Positions 60,986 to 64,000 of a stretch of DNA of 64,000 bases are shown one piece after another. The position numbers and the translations under genes are program-made. The notes beneath the pieces are model-generated. The model saw only the letters and a list, made by a program, of their open reading frames with translations. It had not been told where the DNA came from and made no database searches. The DNA comes from Bradyrhizobium glycinis. GTDB lineage: Bacteria > Pseudomonadota > Alphaproteobacteria > Rhizobiales > Xanthobacteraceae. The stretch spans positions 62,001 to 126,000 of the forward strand of contig NZ_JACCHQ010000020.1 of NCBI RefSeq assembly GCF_016031655.1, read 5' to 3'. How positions within the stretch are numbered: the stretch's first letter is position 1; each line of letters starts with the position of its first letter.

Positions 60986-61238
60986 GATGTTCCAGAGCCG
61001 TTCGATCAGCCTCGTCGGCTTCTGGCACTTAGGACATCGAACGATGAGGCCGGGGGCGAGGGTTTGCGACATAGGCATGTCTCGTTTTCAACGAGACTCT
61101 TAAGGGCCAAAGTCGTTCCCGAAAATAAATTAGGACACTCGCGAGAACGAATTAGGACACTGAGGGTGAATTACGGACAGCACCCTCTCTCGAACAAGAA
61201 CAGATTGCGAACGCGAACAAAGCTGGTACACTCTTCCG

Positions 61239-61454
61239 ATGCCTACCCCCGCGCCGGATCAGTCACCTGACCTAAACCGTATCGAAGCCGCGGCCGATCA
61301 GGCCATTGAGGCGTGTGGCGGGGACGCGCGGGAGGCCGTGAAGGCACTGATCGTCGCGAACGAATTTCTGGAGCGACGCCTGGAAGAGCTTGCCTCGCCC
61401 GGCTACGCGCGCGGGCGCGTGCTGCCGCGCGACCGAAAAGATTGGTACGATTAG
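61239..61454 (+). CDS. Small hypothetical protein
   Basis: 71 residues: MPTPAPDQSPDLNRIEAAAD, then QAIEACGGDAREAVKALIVA and NEFLERRLEELASPGYARGR. Helical with a basic tail; a plan common in short rhizobial proteins. No ribosome site stands out. Function unknown. Confidence 0.55.
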   Translation: MPTPAPDQSPDLNRIEAAADQAIEACGGDAREAVKALIVANEFLERRLEELASPGYARGRVLPRDRKDWYD

Positions 61455-61510
61455 GTTTGAGCGAGGCGCGGCCTGCGGCGCCCCCTGCTATCCCCAACCA
61501 AAAGCGCGAT

Positions 61511-61546
61511 CCGGTGCACTGCGGCTTGCGCTCTCGCCTTGGTTGC
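61511..61546. repeat. 36-bp element shared with island 1 (copy 2)
   Basis: 35 of 36 bases match 18076-18111. Here 50 bp upstream of the coiled-coil membrane protein. Flanking bases on both sides differ between the islands, so identity is limited to this element. Confidence 0.7.
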
Positions 61547-61595
61547 CGTCTCATGATTCCTTTCACGATAGCATTTTTTTGCTGGGTGATTTGTG

Positions 61596-63074
61596 ATGTA
61601 CGAGGCTCTTCTCACTGAAATCAACGAGTCGGCGGTAAGCGTAGAAGTTCGCACAAACGAACTGCGCGAGACTCATAGGGTCTTCGCTTCCGAGAATGGC
61701 GCCTTTCCCGTCGACCGCAATTTGCCGGGTACCGATTTTGATCTTGCAACATTCTTGGGCGCTGCCTCGGCTCTAGCAGCCATCACGGCGAAACTGACGG
61801 TAAAGGACGGCGGTGCCTTCGTTCCTAAGGCATACTTGGAAGCGTTGAGGGACCGTCTCAAAGAATTCGACTCCAGTCTCGAAGGCGCAAACTCACAATT
61901 CCGCGCGGTCGCCGATCAAGGTGGCTTCGCGTCCTTTGACGAAGCAAACTTCATCGTGACGTCAAAGTCCGGCAACGGCATCAATGTTGCAAAGCCCATC
62001 CGAAGTGCTTTCGCCAGGATGGATGCAGCCTACGCTGCCTGGTATCAGCTGCGGCTCGTGGTGCGAACGCCACAGCTAAAGGAATTGTCCAACATACTGC
62101 GTTTGGGAGAAGCACAGACGGGGAAGATCGCTGATCTCGCAGAAATAGCGGCTAAATCCACCGATGGAATCAAATCGTTAAGCGGCGAAATTAGTAAGTG
62201 GCACGAGAGAGCTGACGAGAATCTCTTAGAGATCAACCGAATACTCAAGGCGGTGCAGAGCGAGCGGAAGTCCATAGATGAGAACGCCGCAACGGCTGCA
62301 GCGAAACTAGCTGAGCTTACCACCGTTGAATCCAGTGCAGCGGAAATATCCGCGTCGATCAGGGCACACAAATCGGTATTCGATCAGTTCGACGAGGAGG
62401 CGAAGCTGCGCACCGCCCTCTTTGAGACCCAGAAGATGCAATACGAGCAATTAAAGGGCGAACTCACCGAAGCAAAGGAGAGAGCAAATACGTTAATCGA
62501 CGACTCGGAAAATTTACTCCGAGGCGCAACGAATGCAGGACTTGCAGCCAGTTTCTCGCGGTTGCAAAAAACAATCGGTTGGGAGCTATTCTTTGCTGGC
62601 TGGTCGTTTTATGTGAGCATAGCCCTGCTCGTCCTTCTGACATTCCCAATTGCGATATACGTTTTCCCGGGGCTGCAAATGCTTTTGAAGCAGGTCACCG
62701 GAATGTCATTCGACCCGCTGTTGCCGAAGAGCATGGCCGACCATTCGTCCTTCGAGACCATTGCGCAAATCGCGGCCCGAGGGCTACTGCTCGTCCCCGG
62801 CATATGGCTGGTGCGTTTTGCGGCTGCGCGCCACGAACGGCTCTTTCGGCTAAGAGAGCACTACGCCTTCAAGTATTCTGTCGCTTCGTCGGTGGAAGGT
62901 TTCAAGCAGCAAGCCCCCGAAATGAAGGACGCGATCGCGGCGGCGGCGTTCTTTGAGCTGACGTTCAACCCGGCCACCCGAATGGATGTCGGTTCTACCG
63001 AGGCTCGTTATCCAAACCCAATCATGGACTGGGTAATGCAGAAGCTTCAGAAGAAGCCTGCTCCAACGCAATAA
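61596..63074 (+). CDS. Coiled-coil membrane protein, DUF6161-like C-terminus
   Basis: 492 residues from ATG 61596. A mixed N-terminal part (ALLTEINESAVSVEVRTNEL), then a long coiled-coil region (residues about 160-310: KIADLAEIAAKSTDGIKSLS; TQKMQYEQLKGELTEAKERA), two membrane segments (WSFYVSIALLVLLTFPIAIY and ARGLLLVPGIWLVRF) and a conserved-looking tail (RLFRLREHYAFKYSVASSVE, then AAAAFFELTFNPATRM). The tail resembles DUF6161-type proteins. Precedes the 83-residue module by 12 bp, so probably cotranscribed. Membrane-sensor or defence role is speculative. Confidence 0.65.
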   Translation: MYEALLTEINESAVSVEVRTNELRETHRVFASENGAFPVDRNLPGTDFDLATFLGAASALAAITAKLTVKDGGAFVPKAYLEALRDRLKEFDSSLEGANSQFRAVADQGGFASFDEANFIVTSKSGNGINVAKPIRSAFARMDAAYAAWYQLRLVVRTPQLKELSNILRLGEAQTGKIADLAEIAAKSTDGIKSLSGEISKWHERADENLLEINRILKAVQSERKSIDENAATAAAKLAELTTVESSAAEISASIRAHKSVFDQFDEEAKLRTALFETQKMQYEQLKGELTEAKERANTLIDDSENLLRGATNAGLAASFSRLQKTIGWELFFAGWSFYVSIALLVLLTFPIAIYVFPGLQMLLKQVTGMSFDPLLPKSMADHSSFETIAQIAARGLLLVPGIWLVRFAAARHERLFRLREHYAFKYSVASSVEGFKQQAPEMKDAIAAAAFFELTFNPATRMDVGSTEARYPNPIMDWVMQKLQKKPAPTQ

Positions 63075-63086
63075 TGAGTCCCAAGC

Positions 63087-63338
63087 ATGAAAATCGCAGT
63101 CCTATCCGCCGCAGACGTTGCCGGTATGTATACCGCAACACTAATGGCGCGCGGGCACGAGGTCTCTATTGGTCCTTTCGGTCACGTGCCCACGGCAGTG
63201 ACCAGCATGATTGAGGACGGAATCGAGGGTGTTCTCATCTTGACCGACGATGATGAGAACTTTGACGAAATTGCTGCGCGCTTCACTAGGGCAACAGGCC
63301 GCCCCGTGTGGCGCAATCTGACTGAAATCCCGCGGTGA
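63087..63338 (+). CDS. 83-residue alpha/beta protein, module copy 2
   Basis: Near twin of 18539-18790: differs at I5V, W14M, E21A, D47E and I74V by my reading. Of about 36 nucleotide differences about 30 are silent, evidence for selection on the protein. Starts MKIAVLSAADVAGMYTATLM. Followed at once by a Rap1a/Tai-like gene, as in island 1. Unknown family. Confidence 0.75.
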   Translation: MKIAVLSAADVAGMYTATLMARGHEVSIGPFGHVPTAVTSMIEDGIEGVLILTDDDENFDEIAARFTRATGRPVWRNLTEIPR

Positions 63339-63418
63339 CGGGCTACTCTGAGGGCACCAGCGACCTTGCTCGGCTCGCGTGCGAGCTACGGTGGCAGGCT
63401 GCGCTTTCCAGGAATTAC

Positions 63419-63746
63419 ATGATCGGCCGTTGGCTTGCAGCGCTCACAGCGCTCACTTGCTCCACGAGTCCCGCCAGTCCTTACTTTGATACTGGCAACT
63501 CCCTCTACGAACTCTGCCAGAACCCGCGCACCTACGCCGTCTGTCTAGGAACGACTGTCGGCCACTACGACATGCTGCTGGCGAATGGTTATGACTGTGG
63601 GCCAGACGATCAGCGCACCAAGCAACAAATCAGACATCGTGGTGAAGTACCTCAAAGACAATCCTGCCGAACGTAGCGACGTGGCTGCCTTGGCAACCTA
63701 TAAAGCTATGACCGCCGCCTTTGCGTGCAAGAAGATCCCGAAATGA
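63419..63746 (+). pseudogene. Rap1a/Tai-like gene with frameshift (module copy 2)
   Basis: From ATG 63419 (AGGAATTAC before it): signal peptide MIGRWLAALTALTCSTSPAS, then FDTGNSLYELCQNPRTYAVC, LGTTVGHYDMLLANGYDCGP. The frame then loses sense near 63610, while the next frame carries SDIVVKYLKDNPAERSDVAA then LATYKAMTAAFACKK, the C-terminal Rap1a helices, ending 63746. One base gained or lost. A GTG at 63335 overlapping the 83-residue stop is an alternative start. Confidence 0.72.
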
Positions 63747-63762
63747 AAATGAGGCGTATGCT

Positions 63763-64000
63763 ATGCACAAAAAAGCAGACGCCGAACAAATGATCAAGCA
63801 TCTAGCATTAGAGTGGATGCATGAAACGAACTACCGTCCAAAGCCCGGTCACTACCCAAGCTTTGGCGCCTTCAAGACGTGGCTCGAAAGCAAGCACTAC
63901 AGCCACTATTTGAATTTTCGGTCGCGCAGCGACCCGCGGTACGAGGCCGAAGGCTGGTTTGAAGCAGAAATCCGCGACTACTGGCGCGACATGCGGTCAC
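63763..64000 (+). CDS. Hypothetical protein, cut by window edge
   Basis: From ATG 63763 the frame is open for 79 codons to the edge: MHKKADAEQMIKHLALEWMH, then FGAFKTWLESKHYSHYLNFR and GWFEAEIRDYWRDMRS. Aromatic-rich and soluble. Starts 17 bp after the Rap1a-like remnant. Seems real; no family recognised. Confidence 0.6.
   Translation, partial: MHKKADAEQMIKHLALEWMHETNYRPKPGHYPSFGAFKTWLESKHYSHYLNFRSRSDPRYEAEGWFEAEIRDYWRDMRS

Larger units (their letters stand above)
57138..64000. mobile_element. Island 2: integrative element, left end only
   Basis: Begins at the tRNA fragment, followed within 200 bp by a tyrosine integrase. Cargo so far: TIR-domain gene, RHH regulator, coiled-coil membrane protein, the 83-residue and Rap1a-like module. 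Lower GC and gene-sparse, with frameshifted genes. Right end not in the window. Confidence 0.82.

Overview
The window looks like a chromosomal segment of a Bradyrhizobium-type alphaproteobacterium. It is GC-rich, with an Aap-type amino-acid transporter, a bacterial NDUFS4-like subunit, OpgC, paired TRAP transporters and several palindromic repeat families that I associate with Bradyrhizobium. Genus assignment is inference; no rRNA or marker gene is present.

Layout. 1-15 kb is core: an aapQ fragment and aapJ, metC, a four-gene envelope glycolipid cluster (GT39, PAP2, GT2, LAB_N), then pbpC and a giant alpha-2-macroglobulin gene. At 14,980 a tRNA-Arg(TCT) carries island 1. The island is bounded by a perfect 19-bp direct repeat (15,038-15,056 and 32,631-32,649), so it is about 17.6 kb. 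Its integrase gene runs into the tRNA. It carries an excisionase-like gene, a ribbon-helix-helix (RHH) regulator with a palindromic operator, a secreted Rap1a/Tai-like protein beside an 83-residue protein, a TcmP/DUF5131 pair, an XRE-ImmA/DUF4411 toxin-antitoxin-like operon, phage remnants, a split replication-like protein and a tiny Cys-rich secreted peptide. 32.7-38.2 kb holds small stress and envelope proteins. 38.5-46.4 kb holds two TRAP transporters around a GntR regulator plus a DHDPS-family lyase. 46.6-53.4 kb is a leucine/isovalerate catabolic operon (hmgL, mccA, mccB, ivd) divergent from an AraC regulator. Then come Lrp, an NDUFS4-like gene and opgC. From 57,138 a second island starts at the 3' half of a tRNA, probably tRNA-Pro, and runs off the right edge with its own integrase, a TIR-domain gene and a coiled-coil membrane protein.

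The most interesting signal is that the two islands have unrelated integrases and different tRNA targets but share three things: an RHH regulator with near-identical operator architecture, a 36-bp element, and a two-gene module of an 83-residue alpha/beta protein (78 of 83 residues identical, differences mostly synonymous) followed by a Rap1a/Tai-like secreted protein. This looks like a mobile cargo module under purifying selection; its function is unknown.

Single-base frameshifts appear in at least five recognisable genes, all inside the islands, while the backbone genes are intact. This suggests real decay rather than poor sequence. Palindromic repeats in the backbone sit at four convergent gene junctions and supply the stop codons of three genes.
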